Assembly: GCA_051881715.1 (NCBI GenBank)
Contig: JBJEQK010000001.1
Location: 1-22,353, forward strand
Reading direction: 5' to 3'
From: UBA1425 sp051881715
GTDB taxonomy: Bacteria; Bacillota; Clostridia; Oscillospirales; Acutalibacteraceae
DNA: 22,353 bases
A model generated the notes under the pieces. The model was not told the origin of the DNA and searched no databases. It saw only the letters and a program-made list of their open reading frames with translations. The translations under genes were made by a program, and so were the position numbers. Positions 15,456 through 22,291 of this stretch are shown one piece after another (position 1 is the first letter of the stretch; the number at the start of each line of letters is the position of its first letter).

Positions 15456-15480
15456 CTTGCACGGCGCACTGTGGTATACT
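15452..15480 (+). promoter_or_regulatory. Promoter of deoC
   Basis: TTGACT (15452-15457), a 17-nt spacer and TATACT (15475-15480) lie 28 nt before the deoC start codon. The -35 box contains the lacZ stop codon, and no terminator separates the genes, so deoC may receive both readthrough and its own transcription. Confidence 0.75.
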
Positions 15481-15508
15481 ATCCGCAGTTTGCATAGGGA
15501 GAAATCAA

Positions 15509-16168
15509 ATGGATATTCAGGAAATTTTGTCGAAAGTGGATCATACCGTTCTGTCTACCACAGCCACATGGGCGGATATCCGCACGCTGTGTGACGACGG
15601 TATGCAGTACAAAACCGCATCGGTCTGTATTCCTGCACTGTATGTGCGGCAGGCTGTTGAGTACGTGCAGGGAAAACTGCCCATCTGTACCGTCATCGGC
15701 TTCCCGAACGGCTACAGCACCACGGCGGCGAAGTGCTTCGAGACGAAGGACGCCGTGGAAAACGGTGCGTCGGAGATCGACATGGTCATTTCCGTCGGCA
15801 CGCTCAAGGCGGGGGATGACGATGCCGTGCGCCGGGATATCGAGGCGGTGCGCAGTGCCTGCCGGGATCAGGTGCTCAAGGTCATTATCGAGACCTGCCT
15901 TTTGACCGAGGACGAAAAAATTCGGATGTGCCGCATTGTGTCCGATTCCGGGGCGGATTTCATCAAGACCTCCACAGGCTTTTCTGTTGCAGGGGCGAGT
16001 TTTGACGATATCCGTCTGTTCAAAGCACACTGTGCACCGCATCTGAAAATCAAGGCGGCGGGCGGCATTTCGTCCATCGCCGATGCCGAGGAATTTATCC
16101 GACTGGGCGCAGACCGACTGGGCACCAGCCGTATTGTAAAATTAGTGAAAGAAGGAAAGAATGCATGA
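15509..16168 (+). CDS. deoC: Deoxyribose-phosphate aldolase
   Basis: This 219-residue cytoplasmic enzyme splits 2-deoxyribose 5-phosphate into acetaldehyde and glyceraldehyde 3-phosphate in deoxynucleoside breakdown. The class I aldolase residues are in place: Schiff-base K153 in FIKTSTGF, with D91 (EIDMV) and K182 (KIKAAGG) as the proton relay. DHTVLSTTAT (11-20) and TVIGFPNGYSTT (61-72) are family hallmarks, and the length matches the short DeoC type. AGGGAG sits 8 nt before the ATG. It overlaps the malic enzyme gene by 4 bp (ATGA). No other deo genes are nearby, and pairing it with malic enzyme is unusual. Confidence 0.97.
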   Translation: MDIQEILSKVDHTVLSTTATWADIRTLCDDGMQYKTASVCIPALYVRQAVEYVQGKLPICTVIGFPNGYSTTAAKCFETKDAVENGASEIDMVISVGTLKAGDDDAVRRDIEAVRSACRDQVLKVIIETCLLTEDEKIRMCRIVSDSGADFIKTSTGFSVAGASFDDIRLFKAHCAPHLKIKAAGGISSIADAEEFIRLGADRLGTSRIVKLVKEGKNA

Positions 16169-17337
16169 CAGTTCGCGAGGAATCATTGCAGAAACACTAC
16201 GAATGGAAGGGAAAGATCGAGGTCAATACCCGTGTTCCAATCCAAACCATGGAGGATCTGGCGCTGGCGTATACGCCCGGTGTTGCGGAGCCGTGTTTGG
16301 AAATTCAGAAGGACTACGATAAATCCTTTGCCCTGACCCGCCGCTCCAACCTGGTGGCGGTCGTTACGGACGGCACCGCCGTTCTCGGACTGGGGGACAT
16401 CGGCCCGGAGGCCGGTATGCCCGTGATGGAGGGCAAGTGTGCTCTGTTTAAGGAATTCGGCGATGTGGATGCTTTCCCCATCTGTGTGCGTTCCAAGGAC
16501 GTGGACGAGATCGTGCAGACAGTCTACAATATCTCCGGCTCCTTCGGCGGCATCAATCTGGAGGATATCGCAGCGCCCCGCTGTTTTGAGATCGAGCGCA
16601 AGCTCAAAGAAAAGTGCGACATCCCCATCTTCCACGACGACCAGCACGGCACCGCCATCGTTGTGGGCGCGGCACTGCTGAATGCCCTCAAGCTGGTCGG
16701 CAAGGATATTGGCAAGGTCAAGGTGGTCATCAGCGGCGCAGGCTCCGCAGGCATCGCCATCGCGAAGCTGATTATGCAGCTGGGCGTGCAGGATCTGACC
16801 CTTGCCGGTCGCCACGGTGCCATCTATGCCGGCAAACCCACCAACAATCCGGCGCAGGAAGAAATGGCGCAGATCACCAACAAGGCGAACTGCCAAGGCT
16901 CCCTGGCGGATGCCATGGTCGGCACCGATGTGTTCATCGGCGTTTCCGCACCCGGCATCGTGACCGAGGACATGGTGCGCTCCATGAACAAGGACGCCAT
17001 CGTGTTCCCCATGGCGAACCCCACCCCCGAGATCATGCCCGACCTTGCGAAGAAGGCGGGGGCAAGAGTGGTCGGCACAGGTCGTTCCGACTTCCCGAAC
17101 CAGATCAACAACGTTATGGCGTTCCCCGGCGTGTTCCGCGGCGCACTGGATTGCAGAGCCAGCGACATCAACGAGGAGATGAAGATGGCAACCTCCATTG
17201 CTCTGGCAAACTTAGTCAGCGATGAGGAGCTTTGCGAGGACTACATCGTCCCCAAAGCCATCGACAAGCGCATCGCCGGCGTTGTCGCCAAAGCGGTCAT
17301 AAAGGCCGCACGGGACAGCGGCGTTGCCAGAATCTGA
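16165..17337 (+). CDS. NAD(P)-dependent malic enzyme
   Basis: This 390-residue protein is a short bacterial malic enzyme, which oxidatively decarboxylates malate to pyruvate, making NAD(P)H and CO2. The N-terminal domain has KGKIEV, LALAYTPGVAEPC and VVTDGTAVLGLGDIGPEAGMP, and the metal/substrate site is INLEDIAAPRCFEIE and IFHDDQHGTA. The Rossmann domain carries VVISGAGSAGIAIAKL and later PMANPTPE and GTGRSDFPNQINN. It lacks the C-terminal phosphotransacetylase-like domain of MaeB-type fusions. The start overlaps the deoC stop codon (ATGA), with GAAGGAAAG upstream, so the two are translationally coupled. A strong terminator follows. NAD versus NADP preference cannot be decided safely from sequence. 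Confidence 0.97.
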   Translation: MTVREESLQKHYEWKGKIEVNTRVPIQTMEDLALAYTPGVAEPCLEIQKDYDKSFALTRRSNLVAVVTDGTAVLGLGDIGPEAGMPVMEGKCALFKEFGDVDAFPICVRSKDVDEIVQTVYNISGSFGGINLEDIAAPRCFEIERKLKEKCDIPIFHDDQHGTAIVVGAALLNALKLVGKDIGKVKVVISGAGSAGIAIAKLIMQLGVQDLTLAGRHGAIYAGKPTNNPAQEEMAQITNKANCQGSLADAMVGTDVFIGVSAPGIVTEDMVRSMNKDAIVFPMANPTPEIMPDLAKKAGARVVGTGRSDFPNQINNVMAFPGVFRGALDCRASDINEEMKMATSIALANLVSDEELCEDYIVPKAIDKRIAGVVAKAVIKAARDSGVARI

Positions 17338-17358
17338 ACAGAACACAGAAACCAAAAA

Positions 17359-17396
17359 ACACTGCCGAGTCCGCAAAAACTCGGCAGTGTATTTTT
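17359..17396 (+). terminator. Intrinsic terminator of deoC-malic enzyme
   Basis: A perfect 12-bp stem (17359-17370 with 17379-17390) and an 8-nt loop are followed by a T-rich stretch. It starts 21 nt after the malic enzyme stop codon and just precedes the structured repeat element. Confidence 0.93.
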
Positions 17397-17413
17397 ACGC
17401 TCCTCACGGAAAA

Positions 17414-17610
17414 TTGTGGGATTTGTGCTTCGCACCGGGGAACCCCCGGCGAGGGTTCCCCACGCCCAAACAGTCCACTGGACTGTTTGGGCTCCCCTCC
17501 TGCGCTTTTCTTTTGCTTGGATTTCGCCGACTGCGGTCGGCGACCAAAGGCGCCGCCTTTGGAATCCGCAAGCCTTTAAAAAGGCTTGAGCGAAATTTTT
17601 AATCCCACAA
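17414..17610 (+). repeat. Multi-hairpin element with terminal inverted repeats (copy 1)
   Basis: The 293-bp gap between the convergent malic enzyme and mtaB genes holds this 197-bp element. It is bounded by TTGTGGGATT (17414-17423) and its exact reverse complement (17601-17610), with AAAA on both outer sides. Inside are consecutive hairpins: 17425-17435 (GTGC/GCAC), 17437-17461 (9 bp), 17464-17492 (a perfect 14-bp stem), 17525-17542 (7 bp), 17544-17562 (8 bp) and 17570-17587 (7 bp). An outer stem (17519-17523 with 17563-17567, extended by GCTT/AAGC) encloses two of them in a three-way junction. No convincing protein is encoded. The first 62 nt recur at 22292-22353 with 5 differences. It could be a small non-autonomous mobile element or a structured RNA or 3' regulatory element; I do not recognise a named family. 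Confidence 0.8.
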
Positions 17611-17630
17611 AAAACTGTGATGAACCATTT

Positions 17631-18914
17631 TTACTGGATGATTCCGATGCACTTGTCCCCATCGGCGCCGGTAATGCGCACCGTGACCAAACCGCTCTCG
17701 GGACAGTTTCCCTGCACACGCACGGGCGTGTAGTTGGCGGTGTAGCCCTCGTGCCAGCCGTTTTCCCTGTGTTCCTCCACAAGGATCTGCACGGTTCGAC
17801 CGATCTGCGCTTGCAGAAATTGCCGGCGAATGTCGTCCGTTTCGGCGAGCATGACGGCGGCACGCTCTTCCTTGACCGATTTTGGGATCTGGTCGGGCAT
17901 ATCGGCGGCTCTCGTCCCGGAGCGGGGAGAGTAAGGGAACACGTGCACCTTTTCAAAGCCGATCTCTTGGACAAAACGGAGGGATTCTTCAAAATCCTCT
18001 TTCGTTTCTCCGGGAAACCCGACCATGACGTCCGTAGTCAGTGTCGCATCCGGGAAAACGGAACGCAGCTTGCCGCACAGCGTCTTGTATTCCGCCGCCG
18101 TGTAGTGGCGATTCATGCACCGAAGGGTGCGGTCACAGCCGCTTTGCAGGGAGATGTGGAACTGCGGGCAAAGCTTTTGGCTGGCGGCAAGGCGTTCCAC
18201 AACGGCGTCGGTCAGGTGATCCGGCTCCAAGGAGCCGAGGCGCACACGCAGAACCTTGTCGCTCTCGCAGGCAGCTTCCACCGCGTCGCAGATGTTCCGC
18301 TCGCCGTCCGCATAGGCGGACAGATTGATGCCGACGAGGACGATCTCGCTGTACCCGGCTTCGCCCAAAGCGGCGGCTTCGGTGCGGATGTCCTCTGTCT
18401 TTTTGGAGCGCACCCGCCCACGGGCGTAGGGGATGGCGCAGTAGGTGCAGAAGCGGTTGCAGCCGTCCTCGATTTTGATCTCGGCACGGGTGCGTCCGTA
18501 GAAGCTATGTATGGCGCAGGGGGCAAAATCGTCCCCGCTTTGGTGCGCCTGCGTGGCGATGTGCCGCTGTCGTGTGCGAAAAAATTCCTCCAGCAGGTCG
18601 GGAATCTGCCCGTTGCTTCGATTGCCGACGATGATGTCCGCTTCGGTGAGTGCGGCGGCCTGTTCGGGATAGGCTTGGGGCATACAGCCCGTGAGCAGAA
18701 CGGCGGCGTCGGGATTTTGCCGGCGCAGGCGGCGGACGATCTGGCGGTTTTTGCGGTCGCTTTCCGAGGTAACGGTGCAGGAATTGACGATGTATACATC
18801 GGCGAGCGTGTCCGGCTCCACAAGGGTGTAGCCTCTTTTTTGCAGTGCCTCCGCAATGACCTGCGATTCGTACTGGTTGACTTTGCAGCCGAGGGTGTAG
18901 ATGGCGGCTTTCAT
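17631..18914 (-). CDS. mtaB: tRNA (N6-threonylcarbamoyladenosine(37)-C2)-methylthiotransferase MtaB
   Basis: This 427-residue radical-SAM enzyme converts t6A37 to ms2t6A in tRNAs that read ANN codons. The N-terminal MTTase domain binds one 4Fe-4S cluster through C10 (TLGCKVNQYES), C46 (NSCTVTSESDRKNRQ) and C77 (LTGCMPQ). The radical-SAM cluster is C152, C156, C159 in CNRFCTYC, followed by PYARGRVRS. A C-terminal TRAM-like region ends the protein. The TLGCKVNQYES signature favours MtaB over MiaB and RimO. GGAGTG precedes the ATG at 18914. It is the last gene of the ireB unit, 62 nt after the 97-residue gene, and a terminator-like hairpin lies in that gap. Confidence 0.96.
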   Translation of the reverse strand: MKAAIYTLGCKVNQYESQVIAEALQKRGYTLVEPDTLADVYIVNSCTVTSESDRKNRQIVRRLRRQNPDAAVLLTGCMPQAYPEQAAALTEADIIVGNRSNGQIPDLLEEFFRTRQRHIATQAHQSGDDFAPCAIHSFYGRTRAEIKIEDGCNRFCTYCAIPYARGRVRSKKTEDIRTEAAALGEAGYSEIVLVGINLSAYADGERNICDAVEAACESDKVLRVRLGSLEPDHLTDAVVERLAASQKLCPQFHISLQSGCDRTLRCMNRHYTAAEYKTLCGKLRSVFPDATLTTDVMVGFPGETKEDFEESLRFVQEIGFEKVHVFPYSPRSGTRAADMPDQIPKSVKEERAAVMLAETDDIRRQFLQAQIGRTVQILVEEHRENGWHEGYTANYTPVRVQGNCPESGLVTVRITGADGDKCIGIIQ

Positions 18915-18927
18915 AGATGTTCACTCC

Positions 18928-18968
18928 AAAAGAAAAGACCGAAACGTCTGTCGTCCCGGCCTTTCGGT
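18928..18968 (-). terminator. Terminator-like hairpin between the 97-residue gene and mtaB
   Basis: On the minus strand ACCGAAA (18968-18962) pairs with TTTCGGT (18944-18938) across a 17-nt loop, followed by CTTTTCTTTT. It starts 8 nt after the upstream stop codon and ends about 14 nt before the mtaB start, so it could reduce readthrough into mtaB. The stem is short and the loop long, so confidence is moderate. Confidence 0.5.
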
Positions 18969-18976
18969 ATGTTCCG

Positions 18977-19270
18977 TTATGTGTTTTTGGTCAGTGCACG
19001 TTCCAGCCAAACAGTGCCGATGTCCATCGCGTTGTACAGACCGCGCTTTTCGCCTTTTTTGATGATGCGGTCACGGGGACGGGCGTCCGGGTCGGTGGAT
19101 ACGAGCTGAACCACAACGCGGTCAGCGATCTGCATATCGTGGAATTCTTTGGTGCTGGTGATTTGCAGAATCACAACATAAGGGTCCGTGGGATTGCCGT
19201 AGTAGATGGTTTTGTCCTTGCGCACAAGGGGTTTGCCTTTGTACGTGAGAAATTCGCTTTTCTTCGCCAA
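18977..19270 (-). CDS. Small conserved protein of unknown function (97 residues), TTG start
   Basis: This 97-residue protein begins AKKSEFLTYKGKPLVRK and continues with IYYGNPTDPYVVILQI, ADRVVVQLVSTDPDARPRDRIIKK and GLYNAMDIGTVWLERAL. It looks like a compact, mostly beta-strand protein without signal peptide, membrane segment or metal-binding cluster. I believe close relatives exist in clostridia but cannot name a family or function. The start codon is TTG (19270-19268), chosen because no in-frame ATG gives the full N-terminus and an AAGGAA-type site lies 11 nt upstream. It lies 33 nt downstream of ireB and upstream of mtaB on the same strand, so it is probably co-transcribed with ireB. Confidence 0.85.
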   Translation of the reverse strand: MAKKSEFLTYKGKPLVRKDKTIYYGNPTDPYVVILQITSTKEFHDMQIADRVVVQLVSTDPDARPRDRIIKKGEKRGLYNAMDIGTVWLERALTKNT

Positions 19271-19303
19271 GTCAATGCGCTTCCTTTCCGAGTGGATTTG
19301 CGG

Positions 19304-19555
19304 TCAGTTGTCGAGCCCGAGATACTCCTTGACGAGGATCTGCAGCAGTTCATCCCGGTCGATGCGGCGGACGAGACTGCGGGCGTTGTTGTGCGTGGTG
19401 ATATATGTCGGATCCTCCGAGAGGATGTAGCCGACGATCTGACTGATGGGGTTGTAGCCTTTTTCGCTGAGCGCTTCGTACACCGCGACGAGGGTGCGCC
19501 GCATTTCGGTTTCGTGTTCATCCTTCAGGGAGAACTGGATCGTCTTGTCCGTCAT
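19304..19555 (-). CDS. ireB: IreB family regulatory phosphoprotein (UPF0297)
   Basis: This 83-residue protein matches the IreB/UPF0297 family over its full length: VAVYEALSEKGYNPISQIVGYILSEDPTYITTHNNARSLVRRIDRDELL. In Enterococcus faecalis IreB is a substrate of the PASTA-type Ser/Thr kinase IreK and influences cephalosporin resistance; the phosphorylated residues are two N-terminal threonines three apart. Here T2 and T5 have the same spacing. The ATG at 19555 has GAGGTGG upstream; the longer frame reaches into the promoter. In many Firmicutes ireB is followed by ruvX (yqgF) and a yrzB-type gene, but here it is followed by the 97-residue gene and mtaB. Confidence 0.95.
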   Translation of the reverse strand: MTDKTIQFSLKDEHETEMRRTLVAVYEALSEKGYNPISQIVGYILSEDPTYITTHNNARSLVRRIDRDELLQILVKEYLGLDN

Positions 19556-19591
19556 AAAATACCACCTCTTATCGAAAACTAAAACACATAT

Positions 19592-19620
19592 ATTATAACC
19601 CATTCTTTTCGGAAATACAA
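19592..19620 (-). promoter_or_regulatory. Promoter of the ireB unit
   Basis: On the minus strand TTGTAT (19620-19615), a 17-nt spacer and a perfect TATAAT (19597-19592) lie about 35 nt upstream of the ireB start codon, back to back with the nnr promoter. Confidence 0.78.
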
Positions 19621-19668
19621 GTACATTCCATAAAATTTACAAATAAAATCGCCATGCGGAAAAAAGGC

Positions 19669-19697
19669 GTGCAAAATGGGACAAGATATGCTATACT
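19669..19697 (+). promoter_or_regulatory. Probable promoter of nnr
   Basis: A good -10 box, TATACT (19692-19697), lies 23 nt before the nnr start codon. The matching -35 position (19669-19674, GTGCAA) is weak. Divergent from the ireB promoter. Confidence 0.5.
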
Positions 19698-19720
19698 GGT
19701 CGCAGAAAGGCGGCGATTTT

Positions 19721-21241
19721 ATGAAGATTTACACCGAAAAACAAATGCGCGCGGCGGAGAAAACAGCGGCGGATGCCGGGATGGCGTATCTGCGGCTGAT
19801 GGAAAACGCCGGCAGTGCGTGCAGTGCGCAGATCAAAAAGCGTGTGCGCAGGGATCGGAAGGTGGCAGTTTTATGCGGAAAGGGAAAAAACGGCGGTGAC
19901 GGTTTCGTCATTGCCCGCAAGCTTTCCGAGGACGGGTATGCGGTGGCGGTGCTGCTGGTGTTCGGTGCGCCGAAGGATGCGGATGCGGCGTTCATGTTTT
20001 CCAAACTCAGCGGCACGCAGGTCAAGGTGTTTGACCTGACGCAAAACGATGCGCCGAAGCGGCTGATTCCCGAGGCGGATGTGCTGGTGGACGCCGTGTT
20101 CGGCATCGGCTTCCGCGGTGCGGCGGACGAGACGCTGGCGTCCTTGTTCCGCATGGTCAACGGCGCCAAGGGTACCGTTTTTTCGGTGGATGTGCCCAGC
20201 GGACTTTCCTGCGACAGCGGTGAAGTGCAGGGGGAATGCATCCATGCGGACTACACCCTAGCGATCTCCGGCGGCAAGCTGTGCCATGTGCTCAAGCCCG
20301 CCGCCGCATGGTGCGGCAAGGTGGTGCTCACTCGCATCGGCGTGGAGGAGCAGTACTACAAAAATGCGCCCTACTATGCGTACACGTTTACGAGCAAGGA
20401 GATCTCTGCGGCGTTCCCGCCCCGTCCGCAGGTGTCCAACAAGGGGGACTTCGGCAAGGTGCTGTGCATCTGCGGCAGCCGCAGCTACGCCGGTGCGGCG
20501 GTGCTGTGCGTACAGGCGGCGCTGCGCAGTGGTGCGGGACTTGTCTATGCGGCGTTCCCCGATGCGGCGTATCCCGCCATCGGCGCAAAGCTGACGGAAT
20601 CACCGCTTCTGCCCATGCCGTCGGACAGCGAGGGCAAGTTTGCCGCTTCGTCCATTCCGTACATCTTGGAGGCTATGCAGGGTATGCAGGCCATCGTGCT
20701 CGGCTGCGGATTGGGACAGAGCGCCGGCACACAGGCGCTGGTGCAGGCGGTTCTGGAAAAGGCGCAGTGCCCCGTTATTCTGGATGCAGACGGCATAAAT
20801 CTCATCGCCGACCATATAGATTGTATTAAGAAAGCATCGTGCAAGCTGTATCTGACGCCGCATCCCGGCGAGATGGCTCGTCTGATGCATTGCAGTATTG
20901 CGGATGTACAGCAGGATCGTGTGCGTGCGGCGTGCGCCTTTGCGGCGAAATACGGCGTGACGCTGGTGCTCAAGGGCGCGAATACCATTGTCGCCGGGCA
21001 GAACGGCACCGCCTTTATCAACACCACCGGCAATTCGGGGTTGGCCAAGGGCGGCAGCGGAGATTTTTTGGCAGGACTGCTGGGCGGCTTTGCGGCGCAG
21101 GGCGTACATTTCCCCGCAGACACAGCGGTGTATATCCACGGTCTGTGTGCCGACTGTGCGGCCGATCGTCTGTCCATGCGCGGTATGCTGGCGTCGGACT
21201 GTATTGCGGAATTGCCGCACGTGCTTTCTCAGTTTGAGTAA
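19721..21241 (+). CDS. nnr: Bifunctional NAD(P)H-hydrate epimerase / ADP-dependent NAD(P)H-hydrate dehydratase
   Basis: This 506-residue fusion repairs hydrated NADH and NADPH. The N-terminal YjeF epimerase domain (about 1-215) has the mononucleotide loop LCGKGKNGGDGFVIAR (51-66), VDAVFGIGFRG (123-133) and SVDVPSGLSCDSG (155-167). The C-terminal ribokinase-like dehydratase domain (about 225-500) has NKGDFGKVLCICGSRSYAGAA (starting at 240), LTPHPGEMARL and the ATP/ADP-binding GLAKGGSGDFLAGLLGG, where the Asp of GGSGD is catalytic. The ATG at 19721 gives the standard N-terminus; its ribosome binding site (AGGCGG) is weak and an in-frame ATG at 19676 lies upstream of the -10 box. The stop codon is followed after 12 nt by a lipoprotein gene. 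Confidence 0.97.
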   Translation: MKIYTEKQMRAAEKTAADAGMAYLRLMENAGSACSAQIKKRVRRDRKVAVLCGKGKNGGDGFVIARKLSEDGYAVAVLLVFGAPKDADAAFMFSKLSGTQVKVFDLTQNDAPKRLIPEADVLVDAVFGIGFRGAADETLASLFRMVNGAKGTVFSVDVPSGLSCDSGEVQGECIHADYTLAISGGKLCHVLKPAAAWCGKVVLTRIGVEEQYYKNAPYYAYTFTSKEISAAFPPRPQVSNKGDFGKVLCICGSRSYAGAAVLCVQAALRSGAGLVYAAFPDAAYPAIGAKLTESPLLPMPSDSEGKFAASSIPYILEAMQGMQAIVLGCGLGQSAGTQALVQAVLEKAQCPVILDADGINLIADHIDCIKKASCKLYLTPHPGEMARLMHCSIADVQQDRVRAACAFAAKYGVTLVLKGANTIVAGQNGTAFINTTGNSGLAKGGSGDFLAGLLGGFAAQGVHFPADTAVYIHGLCADCAADRLSMRGMLASDCIAELPHVLSQFE

Positions 21242-21253
21242 GGAAGTGCTTTT

Positions 21254-21736
21254 TTGAAACGTGCTGTTTGTCTGCTTGCGATGTTTCTTTTGTTTGCCGG
21301 ATGCTCCAAAGTGACGCCGAATGTGCCGCCCTCCTATGCACTGCCCCTGTCGGGGACGGTACAGATCTCCACAGAGCTTTTGGACATGAGCGCCGCATGG
21401 AATTACACGGCGGATGCCATGACCTTTTCCCTGACAAGTCCGCAGGAGCTTTCGGGAACGACCGTGACCTGCGGCGCAGAAAAGACCGTGACAGCGCAGG
21501 GAATCACCGTGCCCATGGCGCAGACTGCCTGCTTTGAGGCACTGCAAAAGGCGTGGCTCGTCTTTTTGAATGCGCAGGCGGAGCCTGCCGAAACGCCGGA
21601 GGGCTGGCGGTACGATTTCACGGTGACGGACGGATTTTCCGTTTTGCAGTCCATGGACGGCGGCGTGATGCGCTTTCAGTTTGCACACAGCAAAACCGAA
21701 GCGGTGTTTTCCGTAGAAACGGCACGGATTCCATAA
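21254..21736 (+). CDS. Small predicted lipoprotein, TTG start
   Basis: This 160-residue protein starts KRAVCLLAMFLLFAGC, a short charged N-region, hydrophobic core and lipobox-like FAGC, so C17 is the likely lipidation site (Phe at -3 is not the commonest residue). The rest contains strand-like segments (GTVQISTELLDM, AMTFSLTSPQEL, VLQSMDGGVMRFQFAHSKTEAVFSV) and two further cysteines. I do not recognise a family. The start codon is TTG at 21254, with AAGGAAG about 7 nt upstream and overlapping the nnr stop codon; no in-frame ATG would keep the signal peptide. It is probably co-transcribed with nnr; the function is unknown. Confidence 0.8.
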   Translation: MKRAVCLLAMFLLFAGCSKVTPNVPPSYALPLSGTVQISTELLDMSAAWNYTADAMTFSLTSPQELSGTTVTCGAEKTVTAQGITVPMAQTACFEALQKAWLVFLNAQAEPAETPEGWRYDFTVTDGFSVLQSMDGGVMRFQFAHSKTEAVFSVETARIP

Positions 21737-21852
21737 AATCACATATAGTATATTGAGGAAAAAAGCTCCCCGTTTTCTGATTGAATGTTTAATTTGCACC
21801 AAATCCGGCAAAGCTATGGTTGCAATTCAAAACAGCGGAGAGTGATCCTACA

Positions 21853-22224
21853 ATGACAGTCAGACGTGGTGATATATTTTACGCAGATTTAAGTCCGGTC
21901 GTCGGTTCCGAACAGGGCGGGATTCGTCCCGTGCTGATCGTGCAGAACGACATCGGCAACAAATTCAGCCCCACTGTGATCGCTGCGGCCATCACCAGTC
22001 AGCGTTTCAAAACCAATTTGCCCACCCATATCCGTGTCAATGCCGACGGAAGCGGTCTTGCCAAGGATTCCATTATTTTGCTTGAACAGGTTCGGACGCT
22101 GGATAAACAGCGACTGAAAGAAAAAATGGGCAACCTGCCCGATGCGGACATGACCCGCGTGGATCGGGCGCTGTCCGTCAGTCTCGGCATCGGCGCCGCA
22201 GAAAGCACCGTAGCCGCAGGGTAA
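21853..22224 (+). CDS. mazF: MazF/EndoA-type endoribonuclease toxin (PemK family)
   Basis: This 123-residue protein is a MazF-family mRNA interferase. VRRGDIFYADLSPVVGSEQGGIRPVLIVQND is the defining N-terminal block, shown here in the first ~33 residues; the catalytic pair of Bacillus EndoA is matched exactly by R25 (GGIRPV) and T48 (AITSQ). Length is near the family's usual ~116 residues. The ATG at 21853 has GCGGAGAG upstream. No antitoxin gene (mazE or EndoAI type) lies in the 116-nt gap before it or in the 129 nt after it within the window, so it is solitary or its partner is elsewhere. The promoter is unclear. An imperfect inverted repeat (21791-21827) lies in the leader. A bidirectional terminator follows. 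Confidence 0.95.
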   Translation: MTVRRGDIFYADLSPVVGSEQGGIRPVLIVQNDIGNKFSPTVIAAAITSQRFKTNLPTHIRVNADGSGLAKDSIILLEQVRTLDKQRLKEKMGNLPDADMTRVDRALSVSLGIGAAESTVAAG

Positions 22225-22229
22225 AAAAG

Positions 22230-22276
22230 AAAACCGTCAAACGATGAGCAATTTACGCTCCGTTTGACGGTTTTGC
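22230..22276. terminator. Strong terminator after mazF, possibly bidirectional
   Basis: A perfect 14-bp stem (22230-22243 with 22261-22274), with a further GAGC/GCTC pairing inside, is followed by Ts on the plus strand. On the minus strand the A-rich stretch before it gives a T run, so it may stop transcription both ways. It starts 6 nt after the mazF stop codon. Confidence 0.9.
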
Positions 22277-22291
22277 TTCATTCAAAGTGTG

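Noticed and set aside
17324..17602. Small open frames (about 90-115 codons) inside the multi-hairpin element
   Set aside because: They pass through perfect inverted repeats, have no ribosome binding site, and the second copy's changes do not look codon-driven.
17414..17610. CRISPR array or REP-type cluster
   Set aside because: The hairpins have different sequences and lengths, there are no equal direct repeats with unique spacers, and no cas genes are present.
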